Source: Bog-473 sp963750075 (GTDB taxonomy: Bacteria > Actinomycetota > Acidimicrobiia > Acidimicrobiales > RAAP-2). Taken from it: a stretch of DNA of 64,000 nt. Of this stretch, positions 34,251-42,489 are shown piece by piece. The number at the start of each line of letters is the position of its first letter. The first letter of the stretch is position 1. Made by a program: the position numbers and the translations under genes. Below the pieces are notes generated by a model. The model worked only from the letters and a program-made list of their open reading frames with translations, was not told the DNA's origin and did not search any database. Location of the stretch: the NCBI GenBank assembly GCA_963750075.1, contig CAVVPG010000001.1, forward strand, positions 992,001 through 1,056,000. Direction: 5' to 3'.

Positions 34251-34438
34251 TCAGGCCTGCAGGCCCTCCCCCAAGGTGACTGCCCGTTGCACCCAGCGCC
34301 CGCCATCGCCCATGGGCACGTCGAGGCGGACCTCGAACCCGAGCTGGTCGACGTAGAAGCGGACGGCCCGCTCCTGGTCCGAGACGGGGATGGCGACCCC
34401 GCCGACGTCATTGACCTTCGTCCTGATCGCCGTGTCAC
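34251..34438 (-). pseudogene. Remnant of a glyoxalase/VOC-family gene
   Basis: A minus-strand frame ending at 34251 reads KVNDVGGVAIPVSDQERAV then RFYVDQLGFEVRLDV and MGDGGRW, the first half of a VOC (glyoxalase/bleomycin-resistance) domain. It then diverges and stops after about 58 residues, where a complete domain needs about 120. No normal start codon lies in its frame; a GTG with a GGAGGGAG site (34438) sits in the neighbouring frame. Both ends appear damaged. It follows the ArsR-SRPBCC gene on the same strand, a common partner of VOC genes. Confidence 0.6.
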
Positions 34439-34510
34439 CCGTCGTGTGCTCCCTCCGTCGTTCTCGCTCGGCCGTCGTGTTCCTTGGGACGCCGTGGCCG
34501 GCGGACCGGC

Positions 34511-35272
34511 TCAGGCGTACATGATCGAGCCGGGCGTGGTGAGCAGCTCGCCGGTCTCGAGCCAGGTCTTGAGGCCCGAGAGGATCATGGGCCAGCCGCC
34601 GAAGAGCTGGGCGTTGGCGCCGTCGCGCAGCTGGTCGTGCGTCAGGGTGAGGTGGACCGAGTCGCCCACCGGCTCCAACTCCCAGGTGACCCGGGAGAAG
34701 CCTTCTGCCCGCACCTCGTCGTCCCACAGTGCGGCCATCGTGTGGACGAGCCGCCGGGGCGGGTCGCACTCGAGCACCTCGCCCTCGCCGAGGTGGACGC
34801 CGTGCTTGGCGACGTCGACGCTGATCGGCGACCCGACCTTCCACTCGGAGTGCACGGCGGCCCCGAAGTTGTACTTGGCCCGGATCTCGGGATCGACGAT
34901 GGCCGCCCAGACCTGCTCGGGCGTCGCCTTGATGAAGATCTCGTAGACCTTTTCCATCTGCCTCTCCAATCTCTCCTTGATCTCGCTCAGCCCTGCCACC
35001 CAGGGCTCGGAGTACTTGCTCACCCACCGGTCGTGGATCAGCCGGATGGGCACGGGGTTGAGGAAATGGAGCTTCTGGCGGCCGCGCCGCCTCGTCACCA
35101 CCAGCCCCGCCTCTTCCAGCTGCTTGAGGTGCTTCATGACCCCGAAGCGCGTCATCTCGAAGCGCTCCTCGAGCATGCTCAGGGTCTGTCCGTCCTCCCG
35201 GAACAGCTCGTCGAGCAAGCTCCTCCGGGTGGGATCGGACAGGGCCTTGAACACCTCGTCCAGCTGATCCAC
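34511..35272 (-). CDS. ArsR-type regulator fused to an SRPBCC (AHSA1) domain
   Basis: A 253-residue fusion. Residues 1-100 form an ArsR winged helix (FKALSDPTRRSLLDEL, TLSMLEERFEMTRFGVMKHLKQLEEAGLV read in parts); residues about 110-245 form an SRPBCC ligand-binding domain of the AHSA1 type (KVYEIFIKATPEQVWAAI, WELEPVGDSVHLTLTHDQ). Such fusions probably sense a small hydrophobic ligand and repress their own promoter. The GTG start lies at the predicted transcription start, next to a palindromic operator. The downstream VOC gene is degraded, so the original target gene may be lost. Confidence 0.88.
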   Translation of the reverse strand: MDQLDEVFKALSDPTRRSLLDELFREDGQTLSMLEERFEMTRFGVMKHLKQLEEAGLVVTRRRGRQKLHFLNPVPIRLIHDRWVSKYSEPWVAGLSEIKERLERQMEKVYEIFIKATPEQVWAAIVDPEIRAKYNFGAAVHSEWKVGSPISVDVAKHGVHLGEGEVLECDPPRRLVHTMAALWDDEVRAEGFSRVTWELEPVGDSVHLTLTHDQLRDGANAQLFGGWPMILSGLKTWLETGELLTTPGSIMYA

Positions 35273-35278
35273 CCCTGC

Positions 35279-35308
35279 ACTATATGTGACCTTTCAGTCA
35301 CATGTCAA
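35279..35308 (-). promoter_or_regulatory. ArsR-SRPBCC promoter with operator in the spacer
   Basis: On the minus strand a consensus TTGACA (35303-35308) and a TATAGT (35279-35284) are separated by 18 bases. A palindrome, ATGTGAC-6-GTCACAT (35284-35303), fills the spacer and touches both elements. The -10 ends six bases before the GTG of the ArsR gene, so the mRNA should be leaderless. A bound ArsR dimer would block polymerase directly. Confidence 0.8.
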
Positions 35309-35336
35309 TGGTGGGGAGGGTGGTCGCCCGTCGACC

Positions 35337-36440
35337 TCAGGTCTGGTTCGCGACGGCGCGGCGCGGGCGGCGGCCGAGCCACTGGAGCCCGGCTTGCGCC
35401 TCCGAGAGCGCCGGTTCCCAGACGGCGAAGCGGTCGCGTCCCGCCCGCTTCGCCGCGTAGAGCGCCACGTCGGCACGCCGCAGCAGGTCCTCGGGTCGGT
35501 CGTCGGGGCCCAACCACGTGCTGACCCCGAGGCTCGCCGTGACCTGGCTCGAGCCCGTCGCCGCGTGCATCGCCTCGCTCAGCCGCTGGGCGGCCGTCAG
35601 GGCTGCGTCCTGGCCGGTCCCGTGCAACAGCATGGCGAACTCGTCACCGCCCAGGCGGCCGACGACGTCGGTCTCGCGGGCGGCCTGGCTGAGCACCGTG
35701 GCGAGAGAACGCAGCGCCCGGTCCCCCGAGTGGTGGCCGCCCGAGTCGTTGAGCGTCTTGAGGTTGTCCACGTCGGCCACGATGAGGCTGAACGTGGTGC
35801 GGTGGCGACGGGCCAGCTTCGATTCGTGGTCCAGGCGTTCCTGGAAGGCGCCGCGGCTGAGGCATCCCGTGAGCGCGTCGAAGGTCGCCGCGTCCATCAG
35901 CTGGTCCATCAACCGGTCGCGGAAGAGCGCCGCCGCCGCCGTGATCACCCCGGCGATGACCATGGCCAGGGCCAGGAACGCCGTCGTGGACCAGGGGCGG
36001 CCGGGCGTGAGCACGCCGACCACCAGGGCAGTGGCGACGCCGAACGCGGCCAGGAGCGACACCGTCCCCGCCGAGTACGCCAGGCCGGCGAAGAGCATCG
36101 GGAGGATCAGGAAGTAGGCGACAGGGCTGCGGACGCCGCCGTCGAGGACGGCCCCGGCGGCGATGAAGACGAACGTGGACGCGGCCCACGACGTGAAGAA
36201 CGTCCTGGACCAGCGCGTCGACAGGAGGCGGAGGCCGAGCCACCAGAAGGTCCCCACCGAGGCGGCAAGGCTCACGCACCCGAGGACGACCATCGCCTGC
36301 CGGTGGGGCCCCGGCGTGGTCAGCGCGTAGACCACGACCGCGATCGCCCCCATGCTGTAGGTCAGGACCCCGATGTGGACATAACTCCGCCAGAAGTTGG
36401 CCAGGTTGGTCGACGTGTCGTGTGCTCGCGGTTGTCGCAT
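35337..36440 (-). CDS. Membrane diguanylate cyclase
   Basis: A 367-residue protein: five to six membrane helices (residues about 22-175), then a GGDEF domain with FDALTGCLSRGAF, DVDNLKTLND, GGDEF at 264-268 and an intact inhibitory site RETD five residues before it. It should make c-di-GMP from GTP with product inhibition. The ATG at 36440 is chosen because upstream sequence loses hydrophobic coding character. The N-terminal membrane sensor is of unknown specificity. Confidence 0.85.
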   Translation of the reverse strand: MRQPRAHDTSTNLANFWRSYVHIGVLTYSMGAIAVVVYALTTPGPHRQAMVVLGCVSLAASVGTFWWLGLRLLSTRWSRTFFTSWAASTFVFIAAGAVLDGGVRSPVAYFLILPMLFAGLAYSAGTVSLLAAFGVATALVVGVLTPGRPWSTTAFLALAMVIAGVITAAAALFRDRLMDQLMDAATFDALTGCLSRGAFQERLDHESKLARRHRTTFSLIVADVDNLKTLNDSGGHHSGDRALRSLATVLSQAARETDVVGRLGGDEFAMLLHGTGQDAALTAAQRLSEAMHAATGSSQVTASLGVSTWLGPDDRPEDLLRRADVALYAAKRAGRDRFAVWEPALSEAQAGLQWLGRRPRRAVANQT

Positions 36441-36547
36441 TCCCGGGTGCCGGCTCTCCGCTCGTTCGTCTGTGGGGAATGTCGGCAGGTTCCGCACGCC
36501 GGTTGAGGTGCAGGAGCGGCGCAGGCCGGTCTCGACAGGAGCGCAGC

Positions 36548-37210
36548 TCAGGCGTTCCCGGGACGCGACGGCCGGCGGCGCCAGGTGCCCACGCACCCGG
36601 GCGAGCAGAACAGCACGACCGACCCCTGGACGTCGTGGGCGATCTCCTCCGCCGTGTCATGGGTCAGGGGCAGGCCGCAGATGGGGTCGAGGGAGCTGTC
36701 CGCGCCGCCGTCGGCCATCCGGATGCTCGACGCCGGCACCGGCTTCTCGACGCCGCGCAGCGAGACGTGGGTCTCGGAGACCGATTCCCCCCAGCTGGGC
36801 AGGTGTGCCATGACCGACGGCGCGGCCAGTGCCTGGCCCGCGGGAGCCAGGTCGCACAGCCGCGCCGCCACGTTGACGCAGTGGCCGACGTAGTCGTCGC
36901 CCTCCATCAGGATCACCTCGCCGGCATTGATGCCCGAGCGGATGGAGACCGTCTCGACCGGCCCCGAGACGACGCCCACCACGTAGTGCACTTCGAGGAT
37001 CGTCTCCATGAGGGGGCGGGTCTCGACGCAGACCAGCATCACGCCGTCGCCCAGCCACTTGGCGATCCGTACTCCGCGGCGCGCGCAGATGTCGCGCAGC
37101 AAGGCGCGGAACGCGGTGAGCACGTCCACGGCGCGCTCGTCCCCCTCGAGCTCCGTCAGCGCGGTGAATCCCGACACGTCGACGAAGGCGAAGCTGCGAT
37201 GGACGCGCAC
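36548..37210 (-). CDS. Class III nucleotidyl cyclase fused to a YHS-type metal domain
   Basis: A 220-residue protein. Residues 1-160 are a class III adenylyl/guanylyl cyclase domain: metal Asp11 (FVDVSGFT) and Asp55 (LGDGVML), Lys51 as purine-contacting residue, Asn113 and Arg117 (HCVNVAARL) as transition-state residues. All key residues are present, so it should be active. The C-terminus, DPICGLPL then VVLFCSPGC (Cys178, Cys202, Cys206), matches a YHS/TRASH metal-binding domain. This suggests cAMP production gated by a metal or redox signal. The GTG at 37210 gives the minimal domain start. It lies upstream of, and in line with, the diguanylate cyclase gene. Confidence 0.8.
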   Translation of the reverse strand: MRVHRSFAFVDVSGFTALTELEGDERAVDVLTAFRALLRDICARRGVRIAKWLGDGVMLVCVETRPLMETILEVHYVVGVVSGPVETVSIRSGINAGEVILMEGDDYVGHCVNVAARLCDLAPAGQALAAPSVMAHLPSWGESVSETHVSLRGVEKPVPASSIRMADGGADSSLDPICGLPLTHDTAEEIAHDVQGSVVLFCSPGCVGTWRRRPSRPGNA

Positions 37211-37425
37211 GCCGCGATGGTGCCATGTCGGCGCCGGCGCGGCCCAATCGAGAACCGGCCCTTCTCGGTGAAATCCCGGGGGCAGCCTGCCCGACGCGTG
37301 TGGCCGGCCCGCCGGCTCGGGGACGGGCCCACACACGCCGGGACGATGCCGCCCTACGATGTCTCCCATGACGTCGGGGCCCGGGGCTGGCGGCGCGCTC
37401 GTTCGCACGGGTCGGGGCAGCTGAC

Positions 37426-38193
37426 ATGGGTCTGCTCGACGGCAAGGTCGTGCTCCTCAGCGGCGGGGCCTCGGACATCGGCCGCGCCACCGCGCTGCGG
37501 TTGGCGGCCGAGGGCGCGGCCGTGGCGATCGGCGACGTGGACCTCGAGGGTTCCGAGTCGGTGGCCGGACAGGTCCGGGCGGCGGGTGGGCGGGCGGAGT
37601 CCGGCCGTTGTGACGTGCGCGACGAACGGTCCGTGGCCACGTTCGTCGAGTCCGCCGTGGCTTCATTCGGCGGGGTCGACTGCATCGACCACAATGCGGC
37701 GTGGAGCCATCCCCGCCTCGACACCGACGCCGTCGGCGTCGACCTCGGCGTCTGGGACCGCGCGATCGAGACCACGACCAGGGGTGCCTTGCTCCTGGCC
37801 CGCGCCGCCATCCCGGTGATGGCGGCGCGCGGCGGCGGCTCCATCGTCACGATCTCCTCGGGGACGAGCACCATCGGCGAGTCGACCCGGGTGGCCTACG
37901 GCGTGTCGAAGGCGGCGCTGAACCAGCTGACGCGGCACCTGGCCGCCCGTTACGGCCGTGACGGGATCCGGGCCAACGCCATCGCCCCGGGCTTCATCCT
38001 CACCGCGACGGCGGAGGCGCAGGTGCCCGCTGACATCCGGCGCCGTCTGGCCGAGGCCAATCCAACCGGTCGCCTCGGTACCCCCGACGACATCGCCCGC
38101 GTCGTGGTGTTCCTCTGCAGCGACGCCTCGGCCTACGTGAACGGCCAGGTGCTCCACGTCGACGGCGGGCACCAGATCGCGGGGATGATGTAG
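37426..38193 (+). CDS. SDR-family oxidoreductase
   Basis: A 255-residue short-chain dehydrogenase. The cofactor loop is SGGASDIGRAT (about 13-22), the catalytic Tyr/Lys are in AYGVSKAAL, with Ser in VTISSGTS, and the end HVDGGHQIAG is typical of classical SDRs. The cofactor is probably NAD(H) or NADP(H); the substrate is unknown. A GGGGCAG precedes the ATG. A second SDR begins directly after its stop codon, so the two are co-translated. Confidence 0.88.
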   Translation: MGLLDGKVVLLSGGASDIGRATALRLAAEGAAVAIGDVDLEGSESVAGQVRAAGGRAESGRCDVRDERSVATFVESAVASFGGVDCIDHNAAWSHPRLDTDAVGVDLGVWDRAIETTTRGALLLARAAIPVMAARGGGSIVTISSGTSTIGESTRVAYGVSKAALNQLTRHLAARYGRDGIRANAIAPGFILTATAEAQVPADIRRRLAEANPTGRLGTPDDIARVVVFLCSDASAYVNGQVLHVDGGHQIAGMM

Positions 38194-39066
38194 GTGCCCG
38201 CGACCGGCCCGACGAGGGTTGCCCTGGTCACCGGCGCCAGCCGCGGCATCGGGCGCTGCGCCGCGGTCGCGCTGGCCCGTCGTGGCTTCGACGTCGTCAT
38301 CACGGCCCGCACCGTCCACGAGGGTGACGGGCGCGCCCATCCCTCGAGCGTCCTGGCCGCCGACGAGCCACTGCCCATTGCGGGCAGCCTCGACACCACC
38401 GCGGCGGAGATCGCCGCGCTCGGTCGGGCCTGCCTCGCCGTGCCCATGGACCTCATGGACCGGGCGTCGGTCGAGCACGCGGCGGAGATGGCGCTGGGCG
38501 AGATGGGCCGGGTCGACGTCCTCGTCAACAACGCCATCTACCAGGGACCCGGGACGATGGATCGGCTCTTGGACCTGCCCCTCGAGCTGGCCGAGCGGTG
38601 CCTGGTGGGCGATTACCTCCACCCGCTCCTCCTGACGCAGCTCCTTCTGCCCCAGATGCTCGGACGGGGGGAGGGCCGTCTCGTGAACATGCTCTCCGAG
38701 GCCGCCTTCACGACGCCGCCCGCACCCGCGGGCGCGGGCGGGTGGGGCGTCGCCTACGCCGCGGCCAAAGCAGCCTTCCACCGGGTCACCGACATGTGCC
38801 ACGTCGAGTTCGCCGCGCAGGGGATCTGGGCCTTCTCCATCGCGCCCGGCCTGACCCTCACGGAGTCCATGCGGGCCTCGGGCATGGACGCCGTGCTCGT
38901 CGGCGCGGGCCACGTGCCCGCGCCCCCCGAGGTCGCGGGCGAGGTGGCCGCCTGGCTGGGCGACGACCCCGGGGCGGGGCGGTACGCGGGGCAGATGGTG
39001 TCCTCGCGCTCGCTGTGCCGGGAGCTCGGCCTGGTGGCGGGCTGGCCGACGCCGCGGCCGGCCTAG
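38194..39066 (+). CDS. SDR-family oxidoreductase
   Basis: A 290-residue SDR starting with GTG immediately after the preceding stop. It has VTGASRGIGRCA at the N-terminus, VLVNNAIYQG, and YAAAKAAF for the catalytic Tyr/Lys; the preceding Ser region is LVNMLSEAAF. It has an inserted loop of about 20 residues after the second strand (EGDGRAHPSS...). The pair may act on successive steps, for example of a fatty acid or steroid side path. It overlaps the end of the leftward SCO6745-like gene by four bases. Confidence 0.85.
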   Translation: MPATGPTRVALVTGASRGIGRCAAVALARRGFDVVITARTVHEGDGRAHPSSVLAADEPLPIAGSLDTTAAEIAALGRACLAVPMDLMDRASVEHAAEMALGEMGRVDVLVNNAIYQGPGTMDRLLDLPLELAERCLVGDYLHPLLLTQLLLPQMLGRGEGRLVNMLSEAAFTTPPAPAGAGGWGVAYAAAKAAFHRVTDMCHVEFAAQGIWAFSIAPGLTLTESMRASGMDAVLVGAGHVPAPPEVAGEVAAWLGDDPGAGRYAGQMVSSRSLCRELGLVAGWPTPRPA

Positions 39067-39956
39067 CCGGCAGGGGCGCGGGGCAACCCCATCGGGTTGG
39101 GAAAGGGCAGCACGCCGGACGCGGCGACGTCGGCGGCGCAGGCCGACAGGGCGCCGTAGAGGTCCCCGCGGGCGCCGTCGCTCAATCCGGCGTAGGCCGG
39201 CTCGGCCAGGCGGTCCGTCCGGTCCTCCACCGCTCCGTGGGCCGTGCGCCCCGCGTCGGTGGCCCGGCCGTCCCCGTGGAGCAGGCCGCGGCGGCGGAGC
39301 GCGTCGGTGGCGGCCTCCCACTCCTCCTCGCTCCAGCCGCGGTTGTCCCGGAGCACCTCGGCGGGGATCGCCTTGGTGCCGGCGGCGAGCAGGTGCGCCT
39401 CGAGGCCCCCGATCCCGCCGGCCAGGAGCGCGGCAACGTGCCCGTCGCCGCGGTGCTCGCGCAGCGTCGTGCAGGCCTGCCAGGCCTCGCCGAGCCCGGC
39501 CGTCCCGAGGGCAGGGGCGATGACGGGCCAGAGGGACCGGTTGGCCCCGGCCAGGACCCGCCCCGCGCCGCCGCAGTCCGCCACGGCGCGCCGCAGCAGG
39601 GGCAGGGTGGCCACCAGGGCGGAGCGGGCCTCGACGCTGCAGCACTCGTTGATGGCCTCGGCGGCGGCGATGGCCCGCACCCGGCACAGCGTCTCGGGCG
39701 CCACGACGTCCCAGCACCCCGGCACGGCCCGCGCCACCATTCCCGGGTGGAAGTTGTAGAACGCGGCGGTCACCGGACCGGGCCCGACCCGCCCGAGCGG
39801 CGCGGCGCGCGCGGCGAAGTAGCCCGACCAGAAGCCGCGCAGGCCCGCCTCGCGCAGCGCCGTGCTCGCTTCCGGTGCGAAGTAGGTGACGGCGTGGACG
39901 GTCTCGAGGGCGACCCACAGGTCGCGGGCGGTGGCCCGGCCCGGCTGCTGGCTCAG
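39063..39956 (-). CDS. SCO6745-like protein with probable CTG start
   Basis: About 297 residues. The open frame runs upstream of the only standard start (GTG 39773) with clearly coding sequence, including ARDLWVALETVHAVTYFAPEA and GLRGFWSGYFAARAAPLG, which belongs to the N-terminus of SCO6745-type proteins. No ATG, GTG or TTG occurs in that part, and an in-frame stop lies at 39996-39998. The best start is CTG 39956, overlapping the qcrB stop as CTGA, mirroring the GTGA/ATGA overlaps nearby. The protein is helical, cytosolic and of unknown function, possibly with a winged-helix C-terminal half. It appears to be the last gene of the ctaE-qcrCAB operon. Confidence 0.65.
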   Translation of the reverse strand: MSQQPGRATARDLWVALETVHAVTYFAPEASTALREAGLRGFWSGYFAARAAPLGRVGPGPVTAAFYNFHPGMVARAVPGCWDVVAPETLCRVRAIAAAEAINECCSVEARSALVATLPLLRRAVADCGGAGRVLAGANRSLWPVIAPALGTAGLGEAWQACTTLREHRGDGHVAALLAGGIGGLEAHLLAAGTKAIPAEVLRDNRGWSEEEWEAATDALRRRGLLHGDGRATDAGRTAHGAVEDRTDRLAEPAYAGLSDGARGDLYGALSACAADVAASGVLPFPNPMGLPRAPAG

Positions 39957-41521
39957 CGGGTGACCTGGCGGACGCCCGTCGGCGAGCTCTCGGGCTCACG
40001 GGTGCCGCCGTTGCTCAGCGGTTCGATGTCGATGCGTGCCGGCACGGGCTCGGGGTCGAGCTCGATGTGCTCGTCGTCGGGGCGTGGCGGCGTCGGGACG
40101 GTGCGGTACTCGCCCTGGGCGGAGCGCTGCACGATCACGGCCCGCTTGCGCTTGCCGATGCCGTGCACCCCCTGCATCTCGCGGCAGAGCTGGTGGGCGA
40201 CCAGGCCCGCCACGATCGGGATCACGAACACGGCGATGCGGAAGAACCACAGGACCGTGTTGAGCGAGATGTGGAAGAAGTTGGCCAGCACGTCGGTCGA
40301 GCTCGCCCCGAACAGTGTGAACAGGAGGGCGAACATGGCGACGCCGGCGGCCGTGCGCTTCGGACGGTCGCGCGGCCGGTCGAGCAGGTTGTGCATCTCG
40401 TTGTCCCCCGTGACCCGTCGTTCCAGCGCGGGCCAGATGAAGCAGATGGTGAAGATGAGGCCGGGGAAGACCACGGCGGGCAGGAAGACCTCGAGCGGGA
40501 TGGTGTGCCCGAAGCCCGCGAACTCCCATGACGGCATGATGCGCAGCGCCCCGTCCAGCCAACCCATGTACCAGTCCGGTTGGACCGCGTAGGAGATCTT
40601 CGAGGCGTCGTACGAGCCGAACTGCCAGATGGGGTTGATCTGGGCGAACGCCCCGAGGAGCGCGGTCGCCGCCGTCACCATGAAGAGGAACCCCGTGGTC
40701 TTGGCCATGAAGGTCGGGAACATGGGCGAGCCCACCACGTTGTCCTCGGTGCGGCCCTCGCCGGCGAACTGGGTGTGCTTCTGGCGGACCAGCAGGCCGA
40801 GGTGCGCCGAGAGGAGCCCGATCAGGACCAGCGGGATGATCAGCACGTGAATGATGAAGAAGCGGGGGATGATGATGTTGCCGGGGAAGCGCCCACCCCA
40901 GAGGAAGGACACCAGGTAGCTCCCCACCAGAGGGATCGACTCGGCGATGGAGTAGCCGATGCGCAGGCCGGTGCCCGAGATCAGGTCGTCGGGCAACGAG
41001 TAGCCGATGAAGCCCTCGAAGATGGCCAGGATCAGCATCGTGAGGCCGATGATCCAGTTGAGCTCGCGGGGCTTGCGGAACGCGCCGGTCAGGAAGATGC
41101 GGCCCATGTGGACCACGATGGACGCGGTGAAGATGTCGGCGGCCCAGTGGTGCATCTGCCGGACGAGCAGGCCGCCGCGCACGTCGAAGGAGATGTCGAC
41201 CGTCGACTTGTAGGCCGCCGACATCCACTGTCCCCGTAGTGGCACGTAGGTGCCGTGGGCCGGGTACAGGACCTGGTTGGTCGACGGGACGAAGTACAGC
41301 GACAGGAAGACGCCGGTCGCCAGCACCACGACGAACGAGTACAGCGAGATCTCCCCCAGCATGAAGGACCAGTGGTCGGGGAAGATCTTGTCAAGGAAGA
41401 CGCGACCGCCCTTGGCCACCCCGAGCCGGTCGTCGAGCTCGTCGACGATCTTGCCGACCTGGCCGAACGGGCCCATTGCCGCCCGGGTACTGCGCTTGGT
41501 CTTGGCCGCGGTGTCGCTCAT
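39953..41521 (-). CDS. qcrB: Cytochrome b subunit of the bcc complex
   Basis: A 522-residue actinobacterial cytochrome b. Haem ligands lie in VRQMHHWAADIF and in the FFIIHVLIIPLVLIG / SAHLGLL helix; the quinol-site motif reads PDWYMGW in place of PEWY. The C-terminal extension is hydrophilic and Pro/Glu-rich, as in mycobacterial QcrB. It oxidises menaquinol in the membrane. The ATG overlaps the qcrA stop in an ATGA. Confidence 0.95.
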   Translation of the reverse strand: MSDTAAKTKRSTRAAMGPFGQVGKIVDELDDRLGVAKGGRVFLDKIFPDHWSFMLGEISLYSFVVVLATGVFLSLYFVPSTNQVLYPAHGTYVPLRGQWMSAAYKSTVDISFDVRGGLLVRQMHHWAADIFTASIVVHMGRIFLTGAFRKPRELNWIIGLTMLILAIFEGFIGYSLPDDLISGTGLRIGYSIAESIPLVGSYLVSFLWGGRFPGNIIIPRFFIIHVLIIPLVLIGLLSAHLGLLVRQKHTQFAGEGRTEDNVVGSPMFPTFMAKTTGFLFMVTAATALLGAFAQINPIWQFGSYDASKISYAVQPDWYMGWLDGALRIMPSWEFAGFGHTIPLEVFLPAVVFPGLIFTICFIWPALERRVTGDNEMHNLLDRPRDRPKRTAAGVAMFALLFTLFGASSTDVLANFFHISLNTVLWFFRIAVFVIPIVAGLVAHQLCREMQGVHGIGKRKRAVIVQRSAQGEYRTVPTPPRPDDEHIELDPEPVPARIDIEPLSNGGTREPESSPTGVRQVTR

Positions 41522-42489
41522 GTGGTCCGCTCCCAGAAGCCGGGCCCGACGGCCTGATCATAGGGCGCCTTCGCGATGAGATAGCCCTGGTCGTTGTAGC
41601 CCAGGTGCATCTGGGGCAGCGGGCGCGGGGCGGGCCCGAACTGGGGTACCGCACCGTTGCGCACGTTGAACATCGACTGGTGGCACGGGCACACGAGCAG
41701 TTCCAGCTCCTGTTCGTAGAGGCCGACCGGGCACCCGAGGTGGGTGCACAGCTTGGAGTAGGCCACGTAGCCATCGGGGGTCCAGTCCTCGCGCCCCGGC
41801 ATGGTGGGAGGGACGAGCGGCTGGTCCGACAGCCGGATCAGCACGGTCTGGTCGATAGCCTGCCCGTTGTCGGTGATCTGGCCCGTCTGCGGGTCGACGG
41901 TCCCTTGTGGGTAGACGGTCATGATGCCGCCGACCACCAGGGTGTCCTTGCGCACCGGGCGGCCGTTGGCGTCGACGAGGATGGTCCCGTCACGCCAGTC
42001 CGTCACCTCGAAGGAGTCCCCGGGCAGCGGCCCGAGCGAGCGGATCAGCGGGAACGCCGCGACGATGCCGAAGACGCCTGCGCCGACGGCGAAGAGGCCG
42101 CCCAGCATCTTCCGGCGCTTGACCACGACGGCGGAGCGCTCGACGAGGGCGGCCGACATGGCGTCACGCTCCTCCGGCGTCGAGGCGAGCAGGTGGCGCT
42201 CCTCGACGAAGGGGCCCTGGGGCATCAGGTACTTGCCCCAGGCGGTCACGCCGAAACCGAGCAGGAACAGGCCGACTCCCACGGTGCCGCCGAGCACCCA
42301 CGGCTTCCAGTTCTGCCAGTAGGCGACGCCGAAGAGGGCGAAGAAGACGATGGCCAGCAGGAAGATGACGGCGATGATCTTCTCCACCCGCGCCGGGTGC
42401 CTGGCGGCGTCGCCCATGTGCGGGTCGCTCAGGGCGGCGACCGGCATGGGCACCCGGGTGCGCGAGGGCTGGTGGTCGGCGTCGCTCAC
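41518..42489 (-). CDS. qcrA: Rieske iron-sulfur subunit of the bcc complex
   Basis: A 323-residue actinobacterial Rieske protein with three membrane helices (about residues 35-60, 65-85 and 125-150) instead of one. The 2Fe-2S ligands are in CTHLGC and CPCHQS near the C-terminus. It passes electrons from menaquinol to QcrC. The GTG start overlaps the qcrC stop and its own stop overlaps qcrB. Confidence 0.95.
   Translation of the reverse strand: MSDADHQPSRTRVPMPVAALSDPHMGDAARHPARVEKIIAVIFLLAIVFFALFGVAYWQNWKPWVLGGTVGVGLFLLGFGVTAWGKYLMPQGPFVEERHLLASTPEERDAMSAALVERSAVVVKRRKMLGGLFAVGAGVFGIVAAFPLIRSLGPLPGDSFEVTDWRDGTILVDANGRPVRKDTLVVGGIMTVYPQGTVDPQTGQITDNGQAIDQTVLIRLSDQPLVPPTMPGREDWTPDGYVAYSKLCTHLGCPVGLYEQELELLVCPCHQSMFNVRNGAVPQFGPAPRPLPQMHLGYNDQGYLIAKAPYDQAVGPGFWERTT

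Noticed and set aside
39063..39773. The SCO6745-like gene starting at GTG 39773
   Set aside because: Sixty-one upstream codons in the same frame are clearly protein-like, so this start would truncate the protein.
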